Source: Treponema sp. UBA1793 (GTDB lineage: Bacteria > Spirochaetota > Spirochaetia > Treponematales > Treponemataceae). From it: a stretch of DNA of 64,000 nt. This document shows positions 8,773 to 16,278 of the stretch, one piece after another; position 1 is the first letter of the stretch, and every line of letters begins with the position of its first letter. A model generated the notes under the pieces. It was not told the origin of the DNA. It searched no databases and saw nothing but the letters and a program-made list of their open reading frames with translations. A program made the translations under genes and the position numbers. The stretch spans positions 41,057 through 105,056 of the forward strand of contig DCFX01000035.1 of the NCBI GenBank assembly GCA_002314445.1, read 5' to 3'.

Positions 8773-10137
8773 ATGAAAATGTTTACATTCAAAGGCGGCA
8801 TTTATCCGCCTGAACATAAGGATCTTTCCTGTGATTATCCTGTCACGGATGCGTTCCCCTCTACTAAGACAGTGACAATACCAGTCACTATGGGCGGTGC
8901 GCCGAATGAATGCGTCGTTAATGCCGGCGACCGTGTTGTCAAAGGGCAGGTAATCGCCCGATCGGACAAGTACATGTCGGCACCGGTGCATGCCTCCATT
9001 ACCGGTATAGTAAAAAAAATCGGGCCTCACATGGTTACAGGTAATACCGAAGTTCCGTGCATCACGATTGAAGCCGACGGTTCCGATGAAACGGCGTATA
9101 TGCCGCCTCTTAATCCTTTTACCTGTGATGAAAAGGATGCGCTTCAGCGCATAAAGGATGCAGGCATTGTCGGAATGGGCGGAGCGTCTTTCCCCACGCA
9201 CGTCAAGCTCAATCCTCCGGAAGGCACGGAAGTCGAATATGTCATTCTCAATGCGGCTGAATGCGAACCGTACCTTACCATTGATTACAGAATCATGAAA
9301 GAAACAGCCGGAAAAGTCATTGACGGGCTTGCAATCGAACTCCGCCTCATGGGTGCGCGCGGCATCATCGCGCTTGAAAGCAACAAGGCAGATCTGCAGG
9401 ACACTCTCAATACGGCAATAGCCGAAGCCGGATATACGGACGATATGGAAGTACGCATCGTAAAGACAAAGTATCCGCAGGGCTGCGAAAAAAATCTGAC
9501 GCTCGCCCTTCTTGGACGCGAAATCCCTGCCGGCGGTCTTCCTGCTGCTGCAGGCTGCCTCATTTCAAACGTCGGTACTGTATGCGCCATATCCGATGCT
9601 TTCAGGCTGGGAAAGCCGCTCATCGAACGCCCGCTTACAATAAGCGGCGGTGCATGCGAAACATCAAAAAATCTCCGCGTGCCTGTCGGTACGAACGTCG
9701 GCGACCTTATTCCTGAGGTCATACAGTTAAAACGCGGAGAAGTCGCAAAAATCATTTCAGGCGGCCCGATGATGGGTTTTGCAATGACAAATGCAATGTT
9801 CCCGATTGTAAAGGGAACAAGCGGCGTTCTCTTCCTCACAAAAAAAGAAACGTACATCGTCGATGAATCGCCGTGCATCGGCTGCGGCGCATGCATCCGG
9901 GCATGCCCGATTAATCTGGTTCCTGTCATGATGGCACGGACAATCAGGGCGGGGGATTTTGAAGAAGCGAAAAAATACGGACTTATTGACTGCATTGAAT
10001 GCGGCTGCTGTTCGTATGCCTGTCCTGCGCACATACGTCTTGTGCAGCGCTTCCGCTACGGAAAAAATGTTGTGCGTACGCGTGATGCCGCTGCCAAAGC
10101 AAAAGCAGCCGCAGCAGCGCCAGGAGGAAAGAAATAA
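8773..10137 (+). CDS. rnfC: Rnf electron transport complex subunit C
   Basis: A 454-residue peripheral subunit of the Rnf complex, which moves electrons between ferredoxin and NAD while pumping Na+ or H+. It opens with the typical FKGGIYPPEHK, has the Rossmann-like NADH/FMN-binding part (GMGGASFPTHVKL, NAAECEPYLT), and two 4Fe-4S motifs near the C-terminus (Cys368/371/374/378 and Cys407/410/413/417). A short Ala/Lys tail follows. It heads the order C-D-G-E-A-B also seen in clostridial and acetogen rnf operons. The stop overlaps the rnfD start by 1 nt. The ATG at 8773 lies directly behind the promoter; ATG 8779 is the only alternative nearby. Confidence 0.97.
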   Translation: MKMFTFKGGIYPPEHKDLSCDYPVTDAFPSTKTVTIPVTMGGAPNECVVNAGDRVVKGQVIARSDKYMSAPVHASITGIVKKIGPHMVTGNTEVPCITIEADGSDETAYMPPLNPFTCDEKDALQRIKDAGIVGMGGASFPTHVKLNPPEGTEVEYVILNAAECEPYLTIDYRIMKETAGKVIDGLAIELRLMGARGIIALESNKADLQDTLNTAIAEAGYTDDMEVRIVKTKYPQGCEKNLTLALLGREIPAGGLPAAAGCLISNVGTVCAISDAFRLGKPLIERPLTISGGACETSKNLRVPVGTNVGDLIPEVIQLKRGEVAKIISGGPMMGFAMTNAMFPIVKGTSGVLFLTKKETYIVDESPCIGCGACIRACPINLVPVMMARTIRAGDFEEAKKYGLIDCIECGCCSYACPAHIRLVQRFRYGKNVVRTRDAAAKAKAAAAAPGGKK

Positions 10138-11153
10138 TGGCTGAATTAGAAAAAAACGAAATATACCTGTCACCCTCTCCCCATTTTACAGGGGGAAATA
10201 CAACACAGAAAATCATGTGCGCGGTCATTCTCGCGCTGCTTCCGGAATGTGTGTACGGCGTTATATTGTTCGGAGTCCGCGCGCTTGTCACTATTCTTGT
10301 TTCAGTTGCAGGAACGGTGTGTTTTGAAGCGCTTTTCCAGAAACTCACAAAGCATGAAATCACAATAAACGACTGCTCTGCTGCCGTTTCGGGCATTCTG
10401 CTTGCGCTCGTCCTCCCGCCGACGACACCTGTCTGGATGGTACTGCTCGGTGCTGCGTTCGCTATAATTGTTGCAAAAGGTTTCTTCGGCGGACTTGGGG
10501 CAAACGTATGGAACCCGGCCCTCACGGGACGGGCGTTTCTGTTTGTAAGCTTTCCCGCCGCACTCGGAGCGTCGTGGCTTACCCCTGCAACGGACGCAAT
10601 AAGCAGTGCAACGGTGCTTTCCCAGATAAAGGCCGGCACATTTGTTGCCGACTCAGGAACATACATGCAGTATTTCCTCGGAAACCGTGCAGGATGCATA
10701 GGTGAAACAAGCATCCTGCTTATACTGATTTCATTCGCCTTCCTCGCACTTACGCGCATCATCGACTGGCGCGCGCCGTTCACCATGGTTGCGACAGTCG
10801 TTCTGCTTACATGGGCTACGGGCGGAGACGTTCTGATGGCTCTTCTTTCGGGAGGCCTGCTTTTCGGTGCAACTTTTATGGTAACGGACTTCTCAACGGC
10901 TCCTGTCACGCAGCCGGGACGGCTCGTGTACGGCGCAGGATGCGGACTTATTACGTTCCTCATCAGAAAATTCGGAGGATATCCGGAGGGCGTCATGTTC
11001 TCAATCCTCATCATGAATTCTTTCTCTGCATTCCTCAACAAACTTACATGGACAAAATACGGCTACGGCCGTCGTGCACGCAAACCTGTACCGGTCAAAA
11101 AGACGGTAACGTCGTTCGATGTTAAGAACGCGAAAGAGGAGGGAGCAAAATGA
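10137..11153 (+). CDS. rnfD: Rnf electron transport complex subunit D
   Basis: A 338-residue integral membrane subunit with about eight to ten hydrophobic helices. The covalent-FMN motif is DAISSAT (residues 153-159), with Thr159 as the expected attachment site for the flavin transferase ApbE. Other conserved parts are the N-terminal LSPSPH, the loop GGLGANVWNPALTGRAFL, and SILIMN near the end. It works with RnfG and the RnfA/E core to carry electrons across the membrane. It starts on TAATG shared with rnfC and overlaps rnfG by 4 nt, so translation of C, D and G is coupled. Confidence 0.96.
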   Translation: MAELEKNEIYLSPSPHFTGGNTTQKIMCAVILALLPECVYGVILFGVRALVTILVSVAGTVCFEALFQKLTKHEITINDCSAAVSGILLALVLPPTTPVWMVLLGAAFAIIVAKGFFGGLGANVWNPALTGRAFLFVSFPAALGASWLTPATDAISSATVLSQIKAGTFVADSGTYMQYFLGNRAGCIGETSILLILISFAFLALTRIIDWRAPFTMVATVVLLTWATGGDVLMALLSGGLLFGATFMVTDFSTAPVTQPGRLVYGAGCGLITFLIRKFGGYPEGVMFSILIMNSFSAFLNKLTWTKYGYGRRARKPVPVKKTVTSFDVKNAKEEGAK

Positions 11154-12307
11154 AACAGATGCTCAAACTCGGCTTTACGCTCGCAGCTTTCGCGGTCGCA
11201 GCCTGTTTTCTGCTTGCACTCGTAAACAATATCACTGCCCCTGTCATCGAACAGCATCAGATTGAAAAGGCAAACGCCGGCATGAAAGCGGTATTCGCCC
11301 AGGCAGATTCTTTCGAACAGGTTACAGATTATAAACCAAGCACGGACAGTGCAATCAGCATAGACAAGATGTATCTGGCAAAGGAAGGCGGTAAAGTTGC
11401 CGGTGCCGTCGCCCAGGTGACGGGACCGACGTATGACAGTGCAACGATTCTCGTCGGAATCGACCTGAACCGCACCGTAACCGGTGTGCAGTTCCTTGCA
11501 CTGAGCGATTCTCCGGGATTCGGGCTCAAAGCAAACGATCCCTCATACAAAACAAAAAGCGGTTCGACATTTTACGGTCAGTTCACAGGTAAAAACGCCG
11601 GTGACGGATTTGTCGTAAACGAAACGTTTGAAGCAGTTTCCGGAGCGACGATTACAAGCAGGGGTGTCGCAAACCTTCTTTCGCAGGGAACGTACAGTGC
11701 CGGCGAATACCTTGCGGAAAAATACGGAGGAGCTGCCGCTTCCGGCAACGCTCCAAAAGCAGCAGAACAGCCTCAGCTTTTCACATTTGAAGATGCCGTA
11801 AAGGATATCTGCAGCAGTTCCGAATCATACAAAGGCCTCGGAGTTTCGGAAGACGTTGCACATGACGCTTCTTACTATCCGCACAATATGATTATCGACC
11901 GTGAATCGCTTATAAAAGACGGCAGCGGCAAGACTGTCGCTGCGGCTGTTTCGGTAAGCGGGCAGACATACAGCGAAAACGGTGGAACTATCGTCGTCGT
12001 CGTAAACGCGGACCGTACCATTCTGGGAGCGCGCATAGTAAGTCTGCAGGATTCTCCGAATCTCGGGCAGATGACGGCAACTCCGTCTTTCTACAATCAG
12101 TTTGAATCGAAATCTGCAGATCAGAATTTCCGTCCGGCAAAGGATTATGACGTCGTTTCCGGCGCATCCATTTCAAGCGATTGTGTTGCCGATATGGTAA
12201 AAGTTGCGGCATATGAAGCCGCAGCCGTTATGGAAAAACACGGCGGGAAAACGGCACCTGAAGGGAGCGCAGAATATACGCTGAATGAACATTATCTCGA
12301 GGAATAG
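11150..12307 (+). CDS. rnfG: Rnf subunit G with two tandem FMN-binding domains
   Basis: A 385-residue protein, against about 200 for usual RnfG. One N-terminal membrane helix (about 8-28) anchors two periplasmic FMN_bind domains. Domain 1 (about 30-190) has DSPGFG (120-125) and the flavinylation motif EAVSGAT (161-167). Domain 2 (about 210-375), after an Ala-rich linker, repeats the pattern with DSPNLG (301-306) and DVVSGAS (334-340), where Ser replaces the acceptor Thr. A Lys/Glu-rich tail follows. Domain 1 is the regular RnfG domain; domain 2 is an added copy that could carry a second flavin or be structural. The start overlaps rnfD by 4 nt. See findings. Confidence 0.93.
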   Translation: MKQMLKLGFTLAAFAVAACFLLALVNNITAPVIEQHQIEKANAGMKAVFAQADSFEQVTDYKPSTDSAISIDKMYLAKEGGKVAGAVAQVTGPTYDSATILVGIDLNRTVTGVQFLALSDSPGFGLKANDPSYKTKSGSTFYGQFTGKNAGDGFVVNETFEAVSGATITSRGVANLLSQGTYSAGEYLAEKYGGAAASGNAPKAAEQPQLFTFEDAVKDICSSSESYKGLGVSEDVAHDASYYPHNMIIDRESLIKDGSGKTVAAAVSVSGQTYSENGGTIVVVVNADRTILGARIVSLQDSPNLGQMTATPSFYNQFESKSADQNFRPAKDYDVVSGASISSDCVADMVKVAAYEAAAVMEKHGGKTAPEGSAEYTLNEHYLEE

Positions 12308-12410
12308 GTATGTCAAAAGTACATCCTGTACCTTTGACAACTGCAGCTTGTGTGCAGGTGCAAACTTCGATCCGCGCCTTCTCCGGTGCGGTTGTCGCTA
12401 AGGAGTAATT
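12308..12410 (+). repeat. Structured intergenic element, copy 1 (rnfG-rnfE)
   Basis: It begins AGGTATG and contains a 13-bp stem, 12311-12323 with 12327-12339, with one mismatch and a TCC loop. The sequence after the stem, CAACTGCAG, closely matches CAACTGTAG in copy 2 at 13718-13820. Two further hairpins follow: CTGCA with TGCAG, and CCGCGCC with GGTGCGG (one G-U pair). It ends at the rnfE Shine-Dalgarno and start. Confidence 0.6.
12310..12408 (+). CDS. Possible 32-residue small ORF in the rnfG-rnfE gap
   Basis: An ATG-to-TAA ORF of 32 codons starting 2 nt after the rnfG stop and ending 2 nt before the rnfE ATG. A GAGGA sequence at the end of rnfG lies about 7 nt upstream of its ATG. Its stop codon falls between the rnfE Shine-Dalgarno (AAGGAG, 12400-12405) and the rnfE start. 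The peptide begins MSKVHPVPLTTAACV and has no recognisable domain. The exact fit suggests either a real small gene or a leader peptide coupling G to E. The same DNA folds into hairpins (next entry), so the coding potential may be a by-product of that. Confidence 0.35.
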   Translation: MSKVHPVPLTTAACVQVQTSIRAFSGAVVAKE

Positions 12411-13031
12411 ATGGAAAAAACAAATAAACTGTCAACTTTTATAAACGGAATCGTTAAAGAGAATCCGCTGATTGTACTTTCAATCGGGCTGTGTTCATCT
12501 CTTGCCGTAACCACTAACGTATTCAACGGAATCGGCATGGGACTGGCAATGACCTTTGTCCTGATTATGAGCGAATTGATAATCAGCCTGTTCCGGAAAC
12601 AGATTCCGGAAGATATACGGCTTCCGATTTTCATCATCATTATTGCAGCATTCACGACAATCGTGCAGCTGCTGCTCAACGCATACCTTCCGGCACTGTC
12701 CGACGCGCTCGGCGTCTTTCTGCCGCTCATCGTCGTAAACTGCATCATCATGGGACGCGTTGAGTCATATGCCTCAAAAAACACTCCTGTGGATTCAATC
12801 CTCGATGCAATAGGAATGGGACTCGGTTACACATGGGTTCTCTTTATTATTTCTTTAGTCCGCGAACTTTTGGGAAGCGGAACGTTCTTCGGGCTGCGTG
12901 TCATACCTGAGGCATACACAATCGGATTCTTTTCCCGCGCACCGGGCGGATTCTTCGTATTCGGTATACTCACTGCGGCAACTGCAGCCGTAAGCAAAAA
13001 AGTTACAGCTAAAAAAGGAGACGCAAAATGA
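12411..13031 (+). CDS. rnfE: Rnf electron transport complex subunit E
   Basis: A 206-residue membrane subunit with about six transmembrane helices, paired with RnfA to form the pseudo-symmetric core that holds a 2Fe-2S cluster within the membrane. Family hallmarks are the N-terminal ENPLIVLSIGLCSSLAVT and the later LPLIVVNCIIMGRVESYAS; the Cys in each (CSS and NCI) are the expected cluster ligands. It has an AAGGAG Shine-Dalgarno 5 nt from the ATG. It is separated from rnfG by a 103-nt structured element but overlaps rnfA by 4 nt. Confidence 0.96.
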   Translation: MEKTNKLSTFINGIVKENPLIVLSIGLCSSLAVTTNVFNGIGMGLAMTFVLIMSELIISLFRKQIPEDIRLPIFIIIIAAFTTIVQLLLNAYLPALSDALGVFLPLIVVNCIIMGRVESYASKNTPVDSILDAIGMGLGYTWVLFIISLVRELLGSGTFFGLRVIPEAYTIGFFSRAPGGFFVFGILTAATAAVSKKVTAKKGDAK

Positions 13032-13606
13032 ATCAGTATGTAAGCATATTTCTCAAGTCGATGCTTGTCGACAACGTCGTCCTTATTCAATATCTGGCAA
13101 TCTGTCCGTTTATCGGCATGACAAGCGATACAGGAAAAGCAACGGGAATGAGCATTGCAACGACGTTTGTCATCATCCTTGCGACAGCTGTTACCTACCC
13201 TATCTATTACGGAATTATGGTACCGCTAAAGCTTGAATTTCTTGAAACGCTCATCTTTATTCTTGTCATTGCCGCACTCGTACAGCTTGTGGAATTCTAT
13301 CTGAAAAAATCGATTCCGGGATTGTACAGCGCGATGGGTGTTTATCTTGCACTTATTACGACTAACTGCGCCGTTCTCGGTACAACGCTCAACTGTATCA
13401 GCAAAAACTACAATTACATACAGTCGCTTGTCTACTCACTGGGAACAGCCTGCGGCTTCCTGCTTGCAATGGTCGTTATGTCCGGAGTCCGCGAACGTAT
13501 GAAGAGTTCCACAATTCCGAAGTTCCTGCAGGGCAAGGCGATTCTGTTCATTACGGCAGGACTGCTCTCCCTGTCATTCCTCGGCTTCAGCGGACTGATA
13601 AAATAG
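13028..13606 (+). CDS. rnfA: Rnf electron transport complex subunit A
   Basis: A 192-residue integral membrane subunit, homologous to RnfE and about the usual length, with six predicted helices. Conserved segments are the N-terminal FLKSMLVDNVVLIQYLAICPFIG and LALITTNCAVLGTTL, each containing a Cys that would complete the intramembrane 2Fe-2S site together with RnfE. The C-terminus ends LSLSFLGFSGLIK, the usual RnfA end. It starts 4 nt inside the rnfE end (ATGA). A 233-nt gap with hairpins follows before rnfB, which is unusual for an otherwise tightly packed operon. Confidence 0.96.
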   Translation: MNQYVSIFLKSMLVDNVVLIQYLAICPFIGMTSDTGKATGMSIATTFVIILATAVTYPIYYGIMVPLKLEFLETLIFILVIAALVQLVEFYLKKSIPGLYSAMGVYLALITTNCAVLGTTLNCISKNYNYIQSLVYSLGTACGFLLAMVVMSGVRERMKSSTIPKFLQGKAILFITAGLLSLSFLGFSGLIK

Positions 13607-13609
13607 AAC

Positions 13610-13636
13610 GTTCAAATTGCTTCCGGCAGTTTGAAC
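13610..13636 (+). repeat. Hairpin just after rnfA
   Basis: GTTCAAA (13610-13616) pairs with TTTGAAC (13630-13636). The stem continues past one mismatch with TGC/GCA and a 5-nt loop. It lies 3 nt past the rnfA stop and lacks a T-run, so it looks more like an mRNA stability or processing hairpin than a terminator. Confidence 0.5.
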
Positions 13637-13717
13637 TCCGCGGGAATGTATACAGGCAGGATTTTCTGCACAGCGTTCCTGCTTTGCAAAGGCCGCCTTC
13701 AGGACGACAATTATAGG

Positions 13718-13820
13718 AGGTATGATAAAAATACATCCGTGTATTTTTATCAACTGTAGTTGTTCAAGCGCTGCTTTCACAACTATCATTTACGGCATCC
13801 CTGCCGTACCGCTAACGCGG
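13718..13820 (+). repeat. Structured intergenic element, copy 2 (rnfA-rnfB)
   Basis: It begins AGGTATG like copy 1 and has a perfect 13-bp stem, 13723-13735 with 13740-13752, and a TCCG loop, then CAACTGTAG. Further hairpins are AGTTGT/ACAACT, ACGGCA/TGCCGT (13792-13797 with 13802-13807, loop TCCC) and CCGC/GCGG (13809-13820). It ends just before the rnfB Shine-Dalgarno AGGAG. At three stem positions both bases differ from copy 1 yet still pair. An open frame from its ATG (13722) starts MIKIHP, against MSKVHP in copy 1, but overruns rnfB out of frame. Confidence 0.6.
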
Positions 13821-13839
13821 AGTTTTTATAGGAGTAAAT

Positions 13840-14646
13840 ATGAATACTGTACTTATAACAGTTATTGTTTCTTTTGTTCTTGCGTTCGTCATAGGAATAC
13901 TGCTGGGATTCTTCAAGAAGATTTTTGCGGTACCTGTCAACACAAAAGTCCAGATGATACGCGACGTGCTTCCCGGTATCAACTGCGGAGCCTGCGGCTA
14001 TCCGGGTTGCGACGGTTTTGCTGCCGCGTGTGCCGCAGGAGAAGCTCCGGCAGACGGCTGCGCTGCAGGCGGCGTAAAAACCGCACAGGCTGTTGCAAAA
14101 GTACTCGGCGTAAAAGTCAACGCAGAAGATCAGGTTGCAGTGCTTGCCTGCCGCGGATGTAAGGGCAACTGCATTCCCAGAGGATTTTACAACGGCGTAA
14201 AAAGCTGTGCAGCAGCCCATCAGGCCGTAAACGGAACAAAAATGTGTCAGTGGGGCTGCGTCGGTTTCGGCGACTGTGTAAACGTATGCAAGTTCGATGC
14301 GCTCACAATGGGAGACGACGGACTGCCGCATGTCAATACGAAAAAATGTACAGGATGCGGCATATGCGTTAACACATGCCCGATGCACCTGCTGTTCAAA
14401 GTACCGGTCTCAAGAAAAGGTGCCGTCGCGCTCTGTTCAAACCGCAATGAAAACAAAGCTATGGTGCTCAAGACATGCAAAGCCGGCTGCATAAAATGCG
14501 GCAAGTGCGAAAGAAGCTGTGAAAAAGACGCAATAAAAGTGATAAACGGCATTCCGGTCGTCGATTACGAGCTCTGCAACAGCTGCGGAAAATGCATTGA
14601 AGGATGCCCGACTCATGTTCTTGCTCTAGTTGAGAATATCATATAA
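13840..14646 (+). CDS. rnfB: Rnf electron transport complex subunit B (ferredoxin-like)
   Basis: A 268-residue subunit with one N-terminal membrane helix (about 5-25), then the Fe-S domain with CGACGYPGCDGFA followed by a more distal Cys (PF04060). Three further cysteine groups follow: the RnfB middle region CRGCKGNC...CQWGCVGFGDCVNVCK, a 4Fe-4S motif CTGCGICVNTCP, and another ferredoxin-type pair around CIKCGKCERSC and CNSCGKCIEGCP. It accepts electrons from reduced ferredoxin on the cytoplasmic side. The Shine-Dalgarno is AGGAG, 7 nt from the ATG. It is the last gene of the C-D-G-E-A-B order. The next promoter overlaps its stop codon. Confidence 0.96.
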   Translation: MNTVLITVIVSFVLAFVIGILLGFFKKIFAVPVNTKVQMIRDVLPGINCGACGYPGCDGFAAACAAGEAPADGCAAGGVKTAQAVAKVLGVKVNAEDQVAVLACRGCKGNCIPRGFYNGVKSCAAAHQAVNGTKMCQWGCVGFGDCVNVCKFDALTMGDDGLPHVNTKKCTGCGICVNTCPMHLLFKVPVSRKGAVALCSNRNENKAMVLKTCKAGCIKCGKCERSCEKDAIKVINGIPVVDYELCNSCGKCIEGCPTHVLALVENII

Positions 14647-14647
14647 T
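14642..14647 (+). promoter_or_regulatory. -10 element of the DUF5312-like gene
   Basis: TATAAT overlaps the rnfB stop codon. Its last base lies 8 nt before the ATG at 14656. Upstream -35 candidates (TTCTTG at 18 nt, TTGCTC at 15 nt) are poor. No properly spaced Shine-Dalgarno is present. Confidence 0.45.
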
Positions 14648-14655
14648 ATGAAGGC

Positions 14656-16194
14656 ATGGCTAAGAAAGAATCACAGGGTGGCAATTTCTTCCAGAATCTG
14701 TTCGCCTCACTCTTCGGATCAAAGGATCCGGAGGCTGAGAAAAAGCGGAGACTGAAGGAAATTGCTAAAAGCCTCTCAAAATCACACTATCATTTCTATA
14801 AAGCAGGAAGCAGTGAAGTTCTCCCTGCTTTTGCAAAATTCATATACGAAATCTACAAAACAATTGCTCCCGCGCAGGCAATGTTCCAGAATGCACAAAG
14901 CCAGAATACTTTCAAGAATTTCGTCATCGACTATTCACTGTCAGACAATCAGCGGAAAATAGAGGAAGAACTTACAGAAGAAGCTATAATTGCAAAAAGC
15001 AAAACAATTCCCGTACAACAGCTTTCACAGCAAATCAAGGAGTCGCTTGATATATTTGAAGGGGAATTCGGAACAGATAAAATAAATACGGCAGAACAAT
15101 TGTACAGGGAGCTCATGTACTTTAAAGATTTCTGCACGTATGATTTCTACTTTATGCTGAAAAAATTCGACTCGAACCTTATCGAAAAGCAGTTCGCAGG
15201 AACGCCACGTTTCGATAAAATCAACGGCGAGTATGTAGCAGACGATTTAAAAGATTTCATTTCCGTAGCATGGAACGTCACGGAAAAAATCGACTGGAAT
15301 CCGCTGATGAAGCTGCTGAAGGATATGAAAGGCGTAGAACCTGTCTCTCCGGGTGTCTGGAAAAAAATCGTCGCAAGACTGCAGGCAGTCCGTCAGTCAG
15401 GTGCATTTGAAATGATGGTTCAGCTCATCACAAAAGATCCTGATTATGCACCCATTATTTCTGATATTCCCGTCAACATCGTAGAACCGTTTATCGACAA
15501 GTTTAAACTCGAAGCTGCCTCCGCAATGCATAAGCTGGAGTCCGCTGAAAAAAGCACGAAAATAAATGATATTCTTGCCAAGCTGTTCGGAACGTCAGTC
15601 GTCCTGTATCTGAAAAATTACACGGAACAGAACAGCGAAACGCTCATCAAAAAACATATCCGCGGTTATATCTATTATGAGCCGCTCAGTTATCTTAAGG
15701 GCTTTCTGCTTGAATTTGTTAAAAAAGACATACGTGAGTATTGCGAACTTATTCTCATCCGCGGAAAATGGACATCCACCCCGCTTTCAACTCCGATGTC
15801 GAACGCATACAACGATCTTCTTGCCGCATCGGAAGGTATTACGACCTTCGATCAGGAACTTGCCGAAGAAGGTGCCGTAGGCATAAAGATAAAAACACTG
15901 CTCCCCCGCATTCAGCACGATGCCGACGCAAAAGGCGTTATAAACAGACTTATCAATGATGCAAATGAACAGGCAAAATCGTTCATTGTGAACAGCACAC
16001 GCAATCTTATTACTATGGGAAAAACGATCAAAGCGCTGATTGAAGACGAGAATAAAAAATCGCCGGAAATGATAATCAACTGGAAAGAAATCGAACACTT
16101 CGCCGACCACCCGCCCCGGGAATTAGGAGTTGAAGTGTACAAAAAAATTTATCTTTTCGCCACGCTCATGCAGACCTGCATGGTCAACGGGTAA
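14656..16194 (+). CDS. Spirochaete conserved protein, DUF5312-like
   Basis: A 512-residue soluble, largely helical protein with no signal peptide or membrane segment. It begins with a polar FFQNLFASLFGSKDPEAEKKRRLKEIAKSL helix followed by SHYHFYKAGSSEVLPAFAKFIYEIY. I recognise it only as a spirochaete-conserved family (probably DUF5312) without assigned function. No nucleotide-binding or catalytic motif stands out. It begins 9 nt after rnfB, but TATAAT overlapping the rnfB stop suggests its own transcript. It ends convergently with metI, with an inverted repeat between them. Function unknown. Confidence 0.6.
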   Translation: MAKKESQGGNFFQNLFASLFGSKDPEAEKKRRLKEIAKSLSKSHYHFYKAGSSEVLPAFAKFIYEIYKTIAPAQAMFQNAQSQNTFKNFVIDYSLSDNQRKIEEELTEEAIIAKSKTIPVQQLSQQIKESLDIFEGEFGTDKINTAEQLYRELMYFKDFCTYDFYFMLKKFDSNLIEKQFAGTPRFDKINGEYVADDLKDFISVAWNVTEKIDWNPLMKLLKDMKGVEPVSPGVWKKIVARLQAVRQSGAFEMMVQLITKDPDYAPIISDIPVNIVEPFIDKFKLEAASAMHKLESAEKSTKINDILAKLFGTSVVLYLKNYTEQNSETLIKKHIRGYIYYEPLSYLKGFLLEFVKKDIREYCELILIRGKWTSTPLSTPMSNAYNDLLAASEGITTFDQELAEEGAVGIKIKTLLPRIQHDADAKGVINRLINDANEQAKSFIVNSTRNLITMGKTIKALIEDENKKSPEMIINWKEIEHFADHPPRELGVEVYKKIYLFATLMQTCMVNG

Positions 16195-16214
16195 AACGCA
16201 GAGTTGCCATACAG

Positions 16215-16246
16215 GGATGCAAATGTAAAAACATACAGATGCATCC
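16215..16246. repeat. Inverted repeat between convergent genes
   Basis: GGATGCA (16215-16221) pairs with TGCATCC (16240-16246), with an inner TGT/ACA extension. Neither side has a T-run. It sits between the DUF5312-like gene and metI and probably limits read-through. Confidence 0.4.
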
Positions 16247-16278
16247 TCCTGCCGCATTAAAAACACAGAACCCCGGAC

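Noticed and set aside
9285..11041. Long minus-strand open frames (249 and 352 codons) opposite rnfC and rnfD.
   Set aside because: They lie wholly antisense to well-recognised Rnf subunits, show no family features, and owe their length to the codon bias of the sense genes.
13722..14162. A 146-codon plus-strand frame starting in the rnfA-rnfB element and running through rnfB.
   Set aside because: Beyond the element it is an out-of-frame reading of rnfB with Arg/Cys-rich low-quality sequence. Only its first codons may be of interest as part of the repeat.
16215..16246. Possible third copy of the rnf intergenic element, inverted.
   Set aside because: It shares a hairpin with a CATCC loop-like string but not the AGGTATG or CAACTGYAG ends. 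It sits between convergent genes, where a plain terminator-like repeat is expected.
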